Positions 52,673 through 62,209 of a stretch of DNA of 64,000 nucleotides are shown piece after piece (within the stretch, counting starts at the first letter, position 1; each line of letters starts with the position of its first letter). The notes under the pieces were generated by a model that had not been told where the DNA came from, made no database searches, and saw only the letters and a program-made list of their open reading frames with translations. The translations under genes were made by a program, and so were the position numbers. This DNA comes from Chryseobacterium pennipullorum (lineage in GTDB: Bacteria > Bacteroidota > Bacteroidia > Flavobacteriales > Weeksellaceae): contig NZ_QNVV01000005.1 in assembly GCF_003384725.1 (NCBI RefSeq), forward strand, positions 156,887 through 220,886, in the 5' to 3' direction.

Positions 52673-53554
52673 ATGATGAAGAACTTTAAGTATTTATTTT
52701 TAATATTACCTTTCTTAGTTATGTCATGTATCACAACAAAAGATGTGAGATACCTGCAGCCAAGCGAAAGTCTTGTTATTAACGAAGAAGGTCTTGTTCC
52801 CTACAACATTCCTGTATACAGGATTACAAAAAATGACATTCTCAACCTGAATATTGTGACAACCCCAAAAGGTGATGCTGCACAATTTTATTCTTCTTAC
52901 AATACATCAGGAAGTACGGAGACACCTACTACCAACAATGTAGTAAGAGGTGGTACAGGTAATAATAGCGGATCGGGCGTTGGGTCAGGATCCGGAAATG
53001 GAGGGAATGTCAACTTTTATTTTAACGGATTAAAAGTTGATATCAATGGCGATATCAATGTGTTTGGTATAGGCTATGTCAAAGCCGAAGGCAGAACACT
53101 TGATGATGTACGAAAAGAAATCCAGGATAAGGTAAATGAAAATTTTCAGGAAGGAAAATCTGAAGTAAGATTAAATACCAACGGGATAACGTACTATATT
53201 CTCGGTGACGTCGAAACGACAGGTCTTTCTGGTGAGAAAGTTGCCCATAAAAATAGTCTTACCATCACTGAGGCTCTGGCGATCAACGGTGGTCTGAACA
53301 GAACGATTGACAGAAGAGAAGTGGTCATTCATAGAAAACTTCCGGAAGGGATTAAAATAGCAAAGATCGATCTTACCCGTGAAGATCTGATGAATTCTCC
53401 TTACTATTATGTACAGAACGGGGATGAAATTTATCTGAATACAAGAGGAAAGAGTCTGAACGGATTTGGAAAAGATCCGGTACAAACTTTAATCACCGGA
53501 GTTTCAGTAATCACAACGGCATTATCAATTTATCTGCTTCTTAAAAACCTTTAA
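52673..53554 (+). CDS. Polysaccharide export lipoprotein (Wza-like)
   Basis: A lipoprotein signal (LILPFLVMSC, lipobox Cys) is followed by a Poly_export domain (VPVYRITKNDILNLNIVTTP) interrupted by an unusual Gly/Ser/Asn-rich insert (about residues 78-115). An SLBB-like segment then covers GDVETTGLSGEKVAHKNSLTITEALAINGGL. A hydrophobic stretch ends the protein (LITGVSVITTALSIYLLLKNL). It forms an outer-membrane-associated channel together with the tyrosine kinase encoded 2 bases downstream. Confidence 0.9.
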   Translation: MMKNFKYLFLILPFLVMSCITTKDVRYLQPSESLVINEEGLVPYNIPVYRITKNDILNLNIVTTPKGDAAQFYSSYNTSGSTETPTTNNVVRGGTGNNSGSGVGSGSGNGGNVNFYFNGLKVDINGDINVFGIGYVKAEGRTLDDVRKEIQDKVNENFQEGKSEVRLNTNGITYYILGDVETTGLSGEKVAHKNSLTITEALAINGGLNRTIDRREVVIHRKLPEGIKIAKIDLTREDLMNSPYYYVQNGDEIYLNTRGKSLNGFGKDPVQTLITGVSVITTALSIYLLLKNL

Positions 53555-53556
53555 TC

Positions 53557-56064
53557 ATGATTCCAGGAAAAGATACAACACAAGCAGGTAAAAACGAAGC
53601 TTCAAAAGAGAAGTTCGGGACATTTGCATTATTTGATATAGAACATTTTCTCAGAAGAATATTGAAAAACTGGTATTGGTTTGTTTTAATGCTGGTTACC
53701 GGGTATGCAATTTCTTGGGTGTACAGTAAATATTATGCCCAGAGTATATACGCTTCGAATTTGTCTCTTAGCGTATCCAACAATACCTCAAGTTACTTTA
53801 CGCCCAACCAGTCTATTAATTTCATCTGGGGGCAGGGTGGAAATCAAGATGGGATCTATCTGAAGAAGATGCTCCTTTCGAGATCTCACAACGAATTCTT
53901 AGTCAAGGAATTAGATCTTTTTGTCAATTATTCTACCAAGGGAGTTATAAAATCGACTTATCTTGATAAAACCGATTCTCCTATTTTCCTTGAGATCGAT
54001 AAAAAGCACGTTCAGCAGGTTAACTATCCGATTACCCTTATTCCAAAAAGCAACGGTGCTTACGAGGTAGTGCTTCCGGAAGAAGGTCAATCTGTAAATC
54101 TGTACAACTATGAAACCGAAGGTTTTCAGAACATTAATGCTTATGCCAGACCTGCCAACAAGGTGATCAGGATTAATGAATGGTATAGCGCTCCCAATCT
54201 GAGATTCAGACTTGTTTATAATCCTGTTTTACCTAAGATCAAGTTTGAAAATATCATTGTAAACCTGGGGACGGTGAACCAAACTGTTAATGATATTGTA
54301 TCCACAATTGGAGTCGATTTTGATAAAGAGATTTCTACGATTATGATCATTACTAAAAAAGGATATAATCTTAACAGCACCGTAAACTTTCTTAATAAAT
54401 CGGTTGCCGAACTTCAGAAAAAAAGACTTGAAGATAAAAATATCGTTAACAAAAATACTGCAGTATATCTTCAGGGAAATCTGAATAACATCCGGAAAAA
54501 GCTGGACTCCAGTGCCGCTGTTGTTAATTATCTGAAGACCTCAGAGAAACTCTATGACATCAAAGATAGGGATGAAAAATCTCTCACAGTAATAAAAGAA
54601 CTTGAAGCCAAAAAAGCGGATATTATCAGTAAGATCAGCTCTCTGGATGACATCAGAAGAACTCTGGAATCTCAGAATTTTGATAAAATGATTGCAACGA
54701 ATGCTGCAGGTTTCCAGGATGGAATGTTTTCAGCTACTGTTACTGAGCTTAAAGCACTGTATACCAAGAGAGCAGAAATGGCTCTCATCTACAAGCCTGG
54801 CTCTGAACCGATGAAAGAGATCAACAGGCTTATCAGCGAAGCAAGACTGGGATCTAATGGCAGCCTGAAAAGCTATTATGACAAATATTACGATGAGATC
54901 AGTAAAATAGACCGTAAGGTGGCAGAAGCCAACTCGGACTTATCTGCCTATCCTGAAAAAGAAAGACGATATCTTGATGCTGAAAGAGGCTATAACATGA
55001 TTGAAGCTACCTATAACAGCCTTTTGGGAAGACAGAATGAGACCAAAATGAATGTAGCCACCAACCAGTCTGATATCACCGTGATTGACCCAGCGAAAAA
55101 TCTTGGACAGGGCCCTATAGGTCCTAATGTGAAATTGGCAAAAACGGGGATCATTTTTGGAATGCTGCTGCTTCCTGTATTGTTTATCCTGATAGGCGAA
55201 GTCCTTGACAATAAGATCAGAAATATTAAAGAATTGCTGAATGCAACGAAAATTCCACTTCTTGGGGTTATCGGAAACAACAGTAATGAAAATATGCTTA
55301 CCGTTCTGGAACAGCCGAAATCCTCAGTTTCAGAGGCTTTCAGGGGAATCAGGGCAAGTGTAAGATTCCTTATGGATAATTCTGAAGAAAAAGGGAAAGT
55401 GATCCTGGTCACTTCTTCCATCGGAGGAGAAGGGAAGACCTATATTTCCATAAACCTTGCTTCAGTGCTGGGATTGAGTGATAAAAAAACAATCCTGCTG
55501 GGAATGGACCTGAGAAAGCCAAAGATCTTCGGCGATTTTAAAATTGATAATAAATATGGTATTTCCAATTACCTTACCGGGGAAGTAGGAATCGATCAGA
55601 TTATCAACAAAACCAAAATTCCGAATCTGGATGTGGCTACTTCCGGTCCCATTCCACCAAACCCTTCCGAGCTTTTGATGAGCCAGAGAAACATCCAGTT
55701 TATTGAAGAACTGAAAGAGATCTATGATTTTATTATTATAGATTCACCGCCGGTGGGTCTGGTAGCAGATTCTTATGAACTGATGAAGTATTCTGATGCG
55801 AATATCTACGTTGTACGTCATGAGTATACCGAAAAGTATATGCTGAAAATGATTACCGAAAAATATCATAATGACGAAATTGCTCATTTGGGACTTATCT
55901 ATAATGATTATACGACCAAGCAGGGGTATGGCTACGGTTATGGATATGGCTACGGATATGGCTACGGCTATGGTTACGGCTATTTTGATGAAGATAAAAA
56001 TTATAAAGAACCTTTACTGATAAGAATAAGGAATAAAGTACAGGCAATACTCAATAAAAAATAG
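53557..56064 (+). CDS. Polysaccharide co-polymerase / bacterial tyrosine autokinase (Wzc-like)
   Basis: The 835-residue protein has a Wzz-type N-terminus with a membrane helix near residue 35, a long coiled-coil periplasmic region and a second helix near residue 540. Last comes a BY-kinase domain with Walker A SSIGGEGKTY (near 620), Walker A' LLGMDLRKPKI and Walker B FIIIDSPPVG. The C-terminus carries a (GY)10 tract, the tyrosines normally phosphorylated in such kinases, unusually regular here. It regulates polymer length and export with the Wza-like lipoprotein, 2 bases upstream. Confidence 0.93.
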   Translation: MIPGKDTTQAGKNEASKEKFGTFALFDIEHFLRRILKNWYWFVLMLVTGYAISWVYSKYYAQSIYASNLSLSVSNNTSSYFTPNQSINFIWGQGGNQDGIYLKKMLLSRSHNEFLVKELDLFVNYSTKGVIKSTYLDKTDSPIFLEIDKKHVQQVNYPITLIPKSNGAYEVVLPEEGQSVNLYNYETEGFQNINAYARPANKVIRINEWYSAPNLRFRLVYNPVLPKIKFENIIVNLGTVNQTVNDIVSTIGVDFDKEISTIMIITKKGYNLNSTVNFLNKSVAELQKKRLEDKNIVNKNTAVYLQGNLNNIRKKLDSSAAVVNYLKTSEKLYDIKDRDEKSLTVIKELEAKKADIISKISSLDDIRRTLESQNFDKMIATNAAGFQDGMFSATVTELKALYTKRAEMALIYKPGSEPMKEINRLISEARLGSNGSLKSYYDKYYDEISKIDRKVAEANSDLSAYPEKERRYLDAERGYNMIEATYNSLLGRQNETKMNVATNQSDITVIDPAKNLGQGPIGPNVKLAKTGIIFGMLLLPVLFILIGEVLDNKIRNIKELLNATKIPLLGVIGNNSNENMLTVLEQPKSSVSEAFRGIRASVRFLMDNSEEKGKVILVTSSIGGEGKTYISINLASVLGLSDKKTILLGMDLRKPKIFGDFKIDNKYGISNYLTGEVGIDQIINKTKIPNLDVATSGPIPPNPSELLMSQRNIQFIEELKEIYDFIIIDSPPVGLVADSYELMKYSDANIYVVRHEYTEKYMLKMITEKYHNDEIAHLGLIYNDYTTKQGYGYGYGYGYGYGYGYGYGYFDEDKNYKEPLLIRIRNKVQAILNKK
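55924..55983 (+). repeat. Coding microsatellite: ten Gly-Tyr codon pairs
   Basis: The 60-base tract is built of GGN-TAY codon pairs in the Wzc-like gene. The 6-base unit with mixed third positions could gain or lose units in frame by recombination or slippage, changing the number of tyrosine acceptors. Confidence 0.85.
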
Positions 56065-56070
56065 AGCTTT

Positions 56071-56093
56071 AAACCCTCATGTAATGGGGGTTT
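56071..56093 (+). terminator. Terminator of the Wza/Wzc unit
   Basis: A stem AAACCCTCAT / ATGGGGGTTT (one wobble pair) with a 3-base loop is followed by further T residues, 6 bases after the stop codon. Confidence 0.8.
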
Positions 56094-56227
56094 TTTCATA
56101 CTTGAAGTATTTTCATTCTATGAAAAAAAGAATATTTTTGCCACTTTGCCGTTTACTTTATAACAAATTATGTTTTTTTGTTTATTTTTAACTAAACATT
56201 AAGATTATCATTAATATAAAAATGTTT

Positions 56228-56235
56228 TATATTTG
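56228..56235 (+). promoter_or_regulatory. Promoter -7 element (TATATTTG)
   Basis: This exact TAnnTTTG lies 42 bases before ATG 56278, driving the DUF6089-uppS-bamA block. Confidence 0.55.
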
Positions 56236-56277
56236 CAAAAATTAAATTTTAAAATAACCATAAATCCATATTCTTTT

Positions 56278-57168
56278 ATGAATAAAAAATTATTGTTTAG
56301 CTTCCTTGCCTTCCTCGGAGTGGTAAGTGTCAAAGCACAAAGAAACGAATTGGGAGTTCGTCTAGGGATGAGTAACCTAGTGGGAGATGTAGGAAGGACA
56401 AATTATATTTTACAAAAGCCGTTGGATTTAAACAGAATGTCAGATTGGGGAATCCCTTTTTATGGAGGTGTGTTATACAGATTTAATTTTAATCCCTATC
56501 AGACCGTTAGATTAGATTTAGGATTTAATCAGATTCAGTTCAGCGATAAAGCTGCAAAAGAAGAATATAGAAGAAATAGAAACTCATATGGAAAAAATAA
56601 TGTATTTGAAGCAAGCTTAATGTTTGAATACAATTTTTTTCCAGTTAATAACGAGCAGATAAGCATGGTAAGTCCATATATTTTCGGAGGTGTTGGTGCC
56701 TTGATGTTTGATGCACCCAAAGCTACTGTCGTCAATGACTTCAAAAGAGATGCGGATGGTGTTGCGCTGGCTCCTACCAATGAATTGGACTTTAAAACTA
56801 CCACCGAATATTCATTAGGAAAAAAAGTAACCATGCATATTCCCTTCGGAGTAGGGTTGAAATATAAATTTAACCATACCTGGGCAATATTTGCTGAAGC
56901 CACATTCAGATATACCCTTACTGATCAGCTGGATCACAGTAAGATTCTTTCGGAAGATGTAAAAACTTCCTTTAACGGCGATATTCTGGACCCTGTTACA
57001 GGTGGTTCGTTATTGCAGTCAGGAAATTATTATGCGGTGGCTAAAGAAAGAGAAGCAGAGTTTATAAACAAGAGAAATATTGGAGATGGCAAATCTAAGG
57101 ACTGGATGAATACGTTCAGCTTGGGGCTGACCTTTTCGTTTGGAAGACCTCCATGTTATTGTGATTAA
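56278..57168 (+). CDS. DUF6089-type outer-membrane beta-barrel protein
   Basis: After the signal peptide (NKKLLFSFLAFLGVVSVKAQ) the 296-residue protein shows barrel strands (NELGVRLGMSNLVGDVG, VRLDLGFNQIQFS, MHIPFGVGLKYKF) and ends FSLGLTFSFGRPPCYCD, with two late Cys. It fits the DUF6089 family, which in Flavobacteriia lies upstream of uppS and bamA. The function is unknown, possibly an envelope structure or assembly role. An in-frame ATG at 56233 would extend it by 15 residues into the promoter and hide the signal peptide. Confidence 0.85.
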   Translation: MNKKLLFSFLAFLGVVSVKAQRNELGVRLGMSNLVGDVGRTNYILQKPLDLNRMSDWGIPFYGGVLYRFNFNPYQTVRLDLGFNQIQFSDKAAKEEYRRNRNSYGKNNVFEASLMFEYNFFPVNNEQISMVSPYIFGGVGALMFDAPKATVVNDFKRDADGVALAPTNELDFKTTTEYSLGKKVTMHIPFGVGLKYKFNHTWAIFAEATFRYTLTDQLDHSKILSEDVKTSFNGDILDPVTGGSLLQSGNYYAVAKEREAEFINKRNIGDGKSKDWMNTFSLGLTFSFGRPPCYCD

Positions 57169-57169
57169 T

Positions 57170-57919
57170 ATGTCGTTGATTAAAGATAAAATAAATTCTG
57201 AGAATTTACCGAAACACGTAGCCATCATTATGGATGGTAATGGAAGATGGGCAAAATCTCGTGGCGAAGAAAGAACCTTCGGTCACAAAAATGCCATTAA
57301 TGCTGTTAGAAATGCTATTAATGCCTGTAATGAGATCAATATCCCTTATTTAACACTTTATACATTCTCTTCAGAAAACTGGAGCCGTCCGGCTGAAGAG
57401 GTGAGTACTCTCATGAATCTGCTTGTAGAGACTTTACTGCTTGAAGCAGAAGAGATCTTCAGCAAAGGATTGAGAATGCACGTTATAGGGAACCTTGATA
57501 AACTGCCTGCTTTAGTGAAGGACCAGTTGCAGCGTGTGGTAGAACTTACAAAAGAAAACACAAAAGGAAACCTTGTATTGGCAATTAGCTATGGCTCACA
57601 AAATGAGATACTGGAAGCCGTAAAGAATATAAGTTCTGATGTAAAAGAAGGAAAAGTAGCGATAGAGAATATTGATGAAAATTTATTCGAAAGCTATCTT
57701 TATACCAAAGACTTTCCTCCAGTAGATTTGCTGATCAGAACCAGCGGTGAAATACGAATAAGTAACTTCCTGCTTTGGCAGATTGCTTATGCCGAATTAC
57801 AGTTCTTAAACGTGCTGTGGCCGGATTTTACCAAAGATATTTTCTTCCAGTGTATTGTAGATTATCAAAACAAGGAAAGAAGATACGGATTAACCGGAGA
57901 GCAGATCAAAGGCCAATAA
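57170..57919 (+). CDS. uppS: Isoprenyl transferase (undecaprenyl diphosphate synthase)
   Basis: It condenses isopentenyl diphosphate with farnesyl diphosphate to the C55 lipid carrier used for peptidoglycan and EPS. The catalytic Asp22 is in IIMDGNGRWAKSRG, and the RTSGEIRISNFLLWQ segment binds the diphosphates. Length is 249 aa, normal for UppS. ATG 57170 is one base after the DUF6089 stop. An in-frame ATG at 57140 lies inside the previous gene and is unlikely. Confidence 0.96.
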   Translation: MSLIKDKINSENLPKHVAIIMDGNGRWAKSRGEERTFGHKNAINAVRNAINACNEINIPYLTLYTFSSENWSRPAEEVSTLMNLLVETLLLEAEEIFSKGLRMHVIGNLDKLPALVKDQLQRVVELTKENTKGNLVLAISYGSQNEILEAVKNISSDVKEGKVAIENIDENLFESYLYTKDFPPVDLLIRTSGEIRISNFLLWQIAYAELQFLNVLWPDFTKDIFFQCIVDYQNKERRYGLTGEQIKGQ

Positions 57920-57947
57920 AATTTTAAGAAAAGAAAGACTCGATAAA

Positions 57948-60482
57948 ATGAAGTTTAGACTATTACCCATCATTATGTTTGCTGCGTCTGCACATTTTTA
58001 TGGACAAGTAACTCCGCAGGACAGCACCAAAGTAAATAATGCTGTACACGCAGAAAATGAGGTAGGCACTTATACACTGAAAGACATTGTTGTAGATGGG
58101 GTAAAAAAATATACACCAGCTCAGATCTTACGATTTACAGGATTAGCCAAAGGCGAAGTCGTTGACATTCCTGGACAGAAGATCAGTAACGCTGTTAAAA
58201 AGCTTTGGGACACCCAATCATTTTCCGAAGTGGAAGTGTATGTTCAGAGCATTGAAGGGCAGACTGTTGTTCTGAGATTCTATCTTGAAGACCTGAAGGA
58301 ACTGGGAGAAGTAAAATTCTCTGGAAAAGGTATCGGTAAATCAAAAAGTGAAAAACTGGCGAAAGACAACAATCTGAAGCCGGGAACTAAAATTACCCAA
58401 AACTTAGTTTCAAGCCTTAAAACCAATATTCCAAAAGATTACATCAAAAAAGGTTTTGCAGATGCCAAGATCACTATTCAGGATAAGGTAAATGCTGGAG
58501 ATCCTGCTTTAGTAGACTGGACGATCAATGTAGAAAAAGGAAAGAGAATCAAAATCGATCATATCGAATTTGAAGGAAACGAAACGGTTACAGACAGCAA
58601 GCTAAGAAATAAGGCTTTTAAAGAAACCAAACAGAAACGTTTCGGAATCGGGGGAATCCTGAAGTCATCAAAATTCATTGAGGAAAAGTATCAGGAAGAC
58701 AAGCAAAGCCTTATCAGCTACTATAACTCCTTGGGATATAGAGATGCAAAGATCGTTTCAGATTCCGTATGGAGAAATAAGAGAAACAACTACGAGATCA
58801 ATGTAAAACTGAATGAAGGTAAAAAGTATTATATCGGAGACATCACGTTTACCGGAAATACAGTATACGCTACAGAATACTTACAAAGATTATTAGGATA
58901 TAAAAAAGGAGATATCTACGATGCAGTAGGATTCAACAAAAAAGTTGGAGAAGACGGTGGTAAAGAAGATGATTCCGATATCAAATCCGTTTATATGAAT
59001 AACGGTTACCTTTTCTCAAACGTGACTCCCGTTGAAAAATCAGTATCAGGAGATGCTGTGAATCTGGAAATCAGAATCAACGAAGGTGAGCAGGCTAGCT
59101 GGAATAAAGTAACTTGGCAGGGGAACACAACAACCCATGACCACGTTATTCTCAGAGCATTGAGAACAAAACCAGGAAACCTTTTTGCTAAAAGCGATAT
59201 CAAAAGAACCTATTTTGATCTTGCTGGGATGACATTCTTTGACCCCCAGCAGATAGGACAGGATATTCAGCCTAATCCTCAAGATAATACCGTAGATGTC
59301 AACTGGAAACTTGTTGAAAAAGGATCTTCGCAGGTTCAGTTACAGGCAGGTTACGGAGGTAACAGTTTTATCGGAACTTTGGGACTGACATTCAATAATT
59401 TCTCACTGAAAAATTTCCTTAAGTTTAAAGACTTTAAACCTGTACCACAGGGAGACGGACAGACTTTCTCCATCCAGGTTCAGGCAGGTCAGTATTTCCA
59501 AAACTATGGAGTGTCATTTACCGAGCCTTGGTTGTTCGGAACAAGACAAACTGCTCTTTCGGTAAGTTTGAACAACTCGAGGGTTAAATACAATGATGCT
59601 TACGGAGGCTCTCAGAAGTTGAATATTTTCTCGGCTACAGTAGGTCTGAACAGATTACTGCACTGGCCGGATGATTATTTCTCACTGTACACAGGATTAC
59701 AGTTCCAGAAGTACGACTTTAATAACTATCCGTTCCAGTTTGGTGATGCCACGGAGTACTACGGAAGTGCAAATAACTTCAGTATCAACCTGGGACTAAG
59801 CAGAAACTCTGCAGGGATTGACCCTATCTTCCCTACGGTAGGTTCCAATATTGAAGTGTCTGCTAAATTGACACCGCCATATTCATTATTCAGCAATAAA
59901 GACTATGGTTCCATGAAGCCTATCGACAAATACAAGTGGATGGAGTTTTACAAAATCAAGTTTAAAGCAGATGTTTATAACGAGATCGTAGGTAAGCTGG
60001 TATTGAGATCTTCCGCTGAAATGGGATTCATGGACGGATACAACAAACAGTTGGGAGCACCACCTTTTGAAAGATTCTATGTGGGAGGTACCGGTTTATT
60101 CGGAGGTAGATTTGATGGTAGAGAATTGATTCCTCTAAGAGGTTATGATAACGCAAGTACATACGGTGGAGAATCCACAGATATCACTCAAAAAGGGGGG
60201 GGAACCATCTACAACAGATTCACTCTGGAGCTAAGATACCCGATTTCCCTGAATCAGACAGCGAAAATCTATGCATTGACATTTGCTGAAGGAGGTAACG
60301 TATGGAATTCCTGGGGTAATTATAACCCGTTCCAGCTGAAAAGATCAGTAGGTGTTGGGGTGAGAGTATATATGGGAGCATTTGGATTGATCGGATTTGA
60401 CTTTGCTTACGGATTCGATAAGACAATGTCCGGACAAAAATCAGGATGGCAAAACCACTTCCTGATGAACCAATCATTATAA
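57948..60482 (+). CDS. bamA: Outer membrane protein assembly factor BamA
   Basis: BamA inserts beta-barrel proteins into the outer membrane. The 844-residue protein has a signal peptide (LLPIIMFAASAHFYGQ), five POTRA-like domains to about residue 440 (VVDGVKKYTPAQILRFTGL, IDHIEFEGNETVTDSKLR and others) and a C-terminal barrel of the Bac_surface_Ag type with VGGTGLFGGRFDGRELIPLRGYDN. It ends with FDFAYGFDKTMSGQKSGWQNHF. It is followed by two Skp/OmpH-like genes, the usual chaperone partners in Bacteroidota. Confidence 0.96.
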   Translation: MKFRLLPIIMFAASAHFYGQVTPQDSTKVNNAVHAENEVGTYTLKDIVVDGVKKYTPAQILRFTGLAKGEVVDIPGQKISNAVKKLWDTQSFSEVEVYVQSIEGQTVVLRFYLEDLKELGEVKFSGKGIGKSKSEKLAKDNNLKPGTKITQNLVSSLKTNIPKDYIKKGFADAKITIQDKVNAGDPALVDWTINVEKGKRIKIDHIEFEGNETVTDSKLRNKAFKETKQKRFGIGGILKSSKFIEEKYQEDKQSLISYYNSLGYRDAKIVSDSVWRNKRNNYEINVKLNEGKKYYIGDITFTGNTVYATEYLQRLLGYKKGDIYDAVGFNKKVGEDGGKEDDSDIKSVYMNNGYLFSNVTPVEKSVSGDAVNLEIRINEGEQASWNKVTWQGNTTTHDHVILRALRTKPGNLFAKSDIKRTYFDLAGMTFFDPQQIGQDIQPNPQDNTVDVNWKLVEKGSSQVQLQAGYGGNSFIGTLGLTFNNFSLKNFLKFKDFKPVPQGDGQTFSIQVQAGQYFQNYGVSFTEPWLFGTRQTALSVSLNNSRVKYNDAYGGSQKLNIFSATVGLNRLLHWPDDYFSLYTGLQFQKYDFNNYPFQFGDATEYYGSANNFSINLGLSRNSAGIDPIFPTVGSNIEVSAKLTPPYSLFSNKDYGSMKPIDKYKWMEFYKIKFKADVYNEIVGKLVLRSSAEMGFMDGYNKQLGAPPFERFYVGGTGLFGGRFDGRELIPLRGYDNASTYGGESTDITQKGGGTIYNRFTLELRYPISLNQTAKIYALTFAEGGNVWNSWGNYNPFQLKRSVGVGVRVYMGAFGLIGFDFAYGFDKTMSGQKSGWQNHFLMNQSL

Positions 60483-60490
60483 GTATAACT

Positions 60491-61048
60491 ATGAAGAACT
60501 TTAAATTAACTTTCACATTTGTATTGCTCTTATTTTTCGGGCTGAACAGCGCTCAGAAAATAGGTGTGGTGGATACTGATGAGATTTTGAATAAATTACC
60601 TCAGTATAAAGAAGCTGAAGCCAGGCTGAATGCGCAGATCGATACCTGGCATTCTGAACTTCAAAATCTTCAGTCGGAATACGAGAAAAAGAAGTCCGCA
60701 TTTGAAAGTGAAAAAGTACTATTGATAGGAGACCAGTTAAAACTGAGAGAAAAAGAGGTAACAGATCTTGATAAGAATATCAAAACAACCACCAGCTTAC
60801 GTTTTGGAGCCAATGGCGAAATTACTAAGCTGAGAACAAATCTTGTTCAGCCTTTTCAGGATCAGATCTGGGGAGCGATCAAAACAATGTCCGAAAAAAA
60901 TGGCTTGGGCATAGTTCTTGATAAAAGCAATAACATTAGTGTTATTTTTCTTCAATCAAAATATGATTATACTGAAAAAGTATTGACTATTTTACTGAAA
61001 GGTACCGATAAGAAAGAAAAAACTAATAACAATAAAAGCAAAAAATAG
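60491..61048 (+). CDS. OmpH/Skp-family periplasmic chaperone (first copy)
   Basis: Skp chaperones keep barrel precursors soluble in the periplasm. After the signal peptide (KLTFTFVLLLFFGLNSAQ) the 185-residue protein has VDTDEILNKLPQYKEAEARLNAQIDTW and long coiled-coil arms, then GLGIVLDKSNNISVIFLQSKYDYT. It differs from its neighbour in having a Lys-rich tail. It begins 8 bases after the bamA stop and is likely co-transcribed. Confidence 0.9.
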   Translation: MKNFKLTFTFVLLLFFGLNSAQKIGVVDTDEILNKLPQYKEAEARLNAQIDTWHSELQNLQSEYEKKKSAFESEKVLLIGDQLKLREKEVTDLDKNIKTTTSLRFGANGEITKLRTNLVQPFQDQIWGAIKTMSEKNGLGIVLDKSNNISVIFLQSKYDYTEKVLTILLKGTDKKEKTNNNKSKK

Positions 61049-61106
61049 ATTAACTTTTGCTAAAATTTAGAATCTAAAAACAAATTAAATTATTTATTTA
61101 CCAGTT

Positions 61107-61610
61107 ATGAAAAAATTAAGTGTATTATTTGCAGCAGTAATGATGGTAGTATCAGTAGGTATGGCAAAAGCTCAAAAAATTGCTACTTTAGATGTAATGG
61201 GAGTTCTTAATGCAATGCCGGAAAAGAAAAAAGCAGATGCTGATCTTAAAACATTCTTAGATACAAAACAAGCTGAGATTAAGAAAAAGGCAGACGCCGG
61301 ACAAGCTAAATTAAAGCAATACAGCGAAGAAGCTCCTAAGAAAACTGCAGAAGAAAACAAAGCTAGAGAAACTGAATTACAAAAAATTCAGGAAGAAATA
61401 GCACAAATGCAGGAAAAAGCTCAAAAAGATCTGCAAGCTAAACAAGATGTAGCTTTCGGACCGATTGAGAAAAAATTAAATGATGCTGTAGAAAAAGTAG
61501 CTAAAGCAAGCGGATACGAGTATATTATGGATGCAAACTCACCAGCATTCCTTTACAAATCAGGAGCTGATGCTACTGCAGCTGTAAAGAAAGAATTAGG
61601 AATCCAGTAA
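61107..61610 (+). CDS. OmpH/Skp-family periplasmic chaperone (second copy)
   Basis: The 167-residue protein has a signal peptide (SVLFAAVMMVVSVGMAKAQ) and the same family layout: VLNAMPEKKKADADLKTFLDTK, a Lys/Glu/Gln coiled coil and YIMDANSPAFLYKSGADAT. Tandem Skp genes after bamA are common in Bacteroidota. A terminator follows. A loose -7-like TTAACTTTTG about 55 bases upstream may give it a second promoter. Confidence 0.92.
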   Translation: MKKLSVLFAAVMMVVSVGMAKAQKIATLDVMGVLNAMPEKKKADADLKTFLDTKQAEIKKKADAGQAKLKQYSEEAPKKTAEENKARETELQKIQEEIAQMQEKAQKDLQAKQDVAFGPIEKKLNDAVEKVAKASGYEYIMDANSPAFLYKSGADATAAVKKELGIQ

Positions 61611-61641
61611 TTTCAGCAAATTAACAAAGATTTATAAAACT

Positions 61642-61664
61642 AACCGCCTCTTTTAGAGGTGGTT
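61642..61664 (+). terminator. Terminator after the Skp genes
   Basis: A stem AACCGCCTC / GAGGTGGTT (one G-U pair) with a 5-base loop is followed by TTTTT. Confidence 0.85.
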
Positions 61665-61668
61665 TTTT

Positions 61669-61676
61669 TATTTTTG
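61669..61676 (+). promoter_or_regulatory. Promoter -7 element directly before the start codon (TATTTTTG)
   Basis: This exact TAnnTTTG ends 4 bases before ATG 61681. Transcription would start at or within the start codon, so the message may be leaderless. Confidence 0.5.
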
Positions 61677-61680
61677 CGGA

Positions 61681-62166
61681 ATGGAAAAAGAAGTATCAAC
61701 TACGGTTAAGGTTAGGTTTAGTGACTGCGATCCTATCGGACATTTGAACAATGTGAAATATCTGGATTATATGTTCAATGCCAGAGAAGATCATGTAGAA
61801 ACATTTTACGGATTTACATATGAAGAATATACTAAAAAAACCGGATGTACCTGGATTGCCATTCAGAATGAGATTGCTTATCTGAAAGAAGTAAGATACA
61901 ATACCCAGGTCGTTATCAGTAGTAAAACAATCGATATACAGGACAGAACCGCAAAAGTTGAAATCCTAATGAAAAGTCTCGATGAGAAGACGGTTCATGC
62001 GGTGCTTTGGGTAACGGTGATCTATTTCAATGTAAAAACAAGGAGGTCCGAAATCCACCCCGAAGATATTAAAGAAGTGTTCCAGAAATTCTATGTAGAT
62101 TTAATACAAAAAGATTTCCAGTCAAGAGTTAAGTTTTTAAGATCTCAAAATGCTAAGAACTCTTAG
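61681..62166 (+). CDS. 4HBT-type acyl-CoA thioesterase
   Basis: This is a 161-residue hotdog protein with VRFSDCDPIGHLNNVKYLDYMFNAREDH, the acyl-CoA thioesterase motif with its catalytic Asp. A KTGCTWIAIQNEIAYLKEVRYNTQV strand follows. It would hydrolyse short or medium acyl-CoA. It stands after the Skp terminator and may share its transcript with the rfbD gene 43 bases downstream. Confidence 0.87.
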   Translation: MEKEVSTTVKVRFSDCDPIGHLNNVKYLDYMFNAREDHVETFYGFTYEEYTKKTGCTWIAIQNEIAYLKEVRYNTQVVISSKTIDIQDRTAKVEILMKSLDEKTVHAVLWVTVIYFNVKTRRSEIHPEDIKEVFQKFYVDLIQKDFQSRVKFLRSQNAKNS

Positions 62167-62209
62167 AAGATATTGAAGCCCGATAATTTAAAATAATAAA
62201 TAATTGCAG

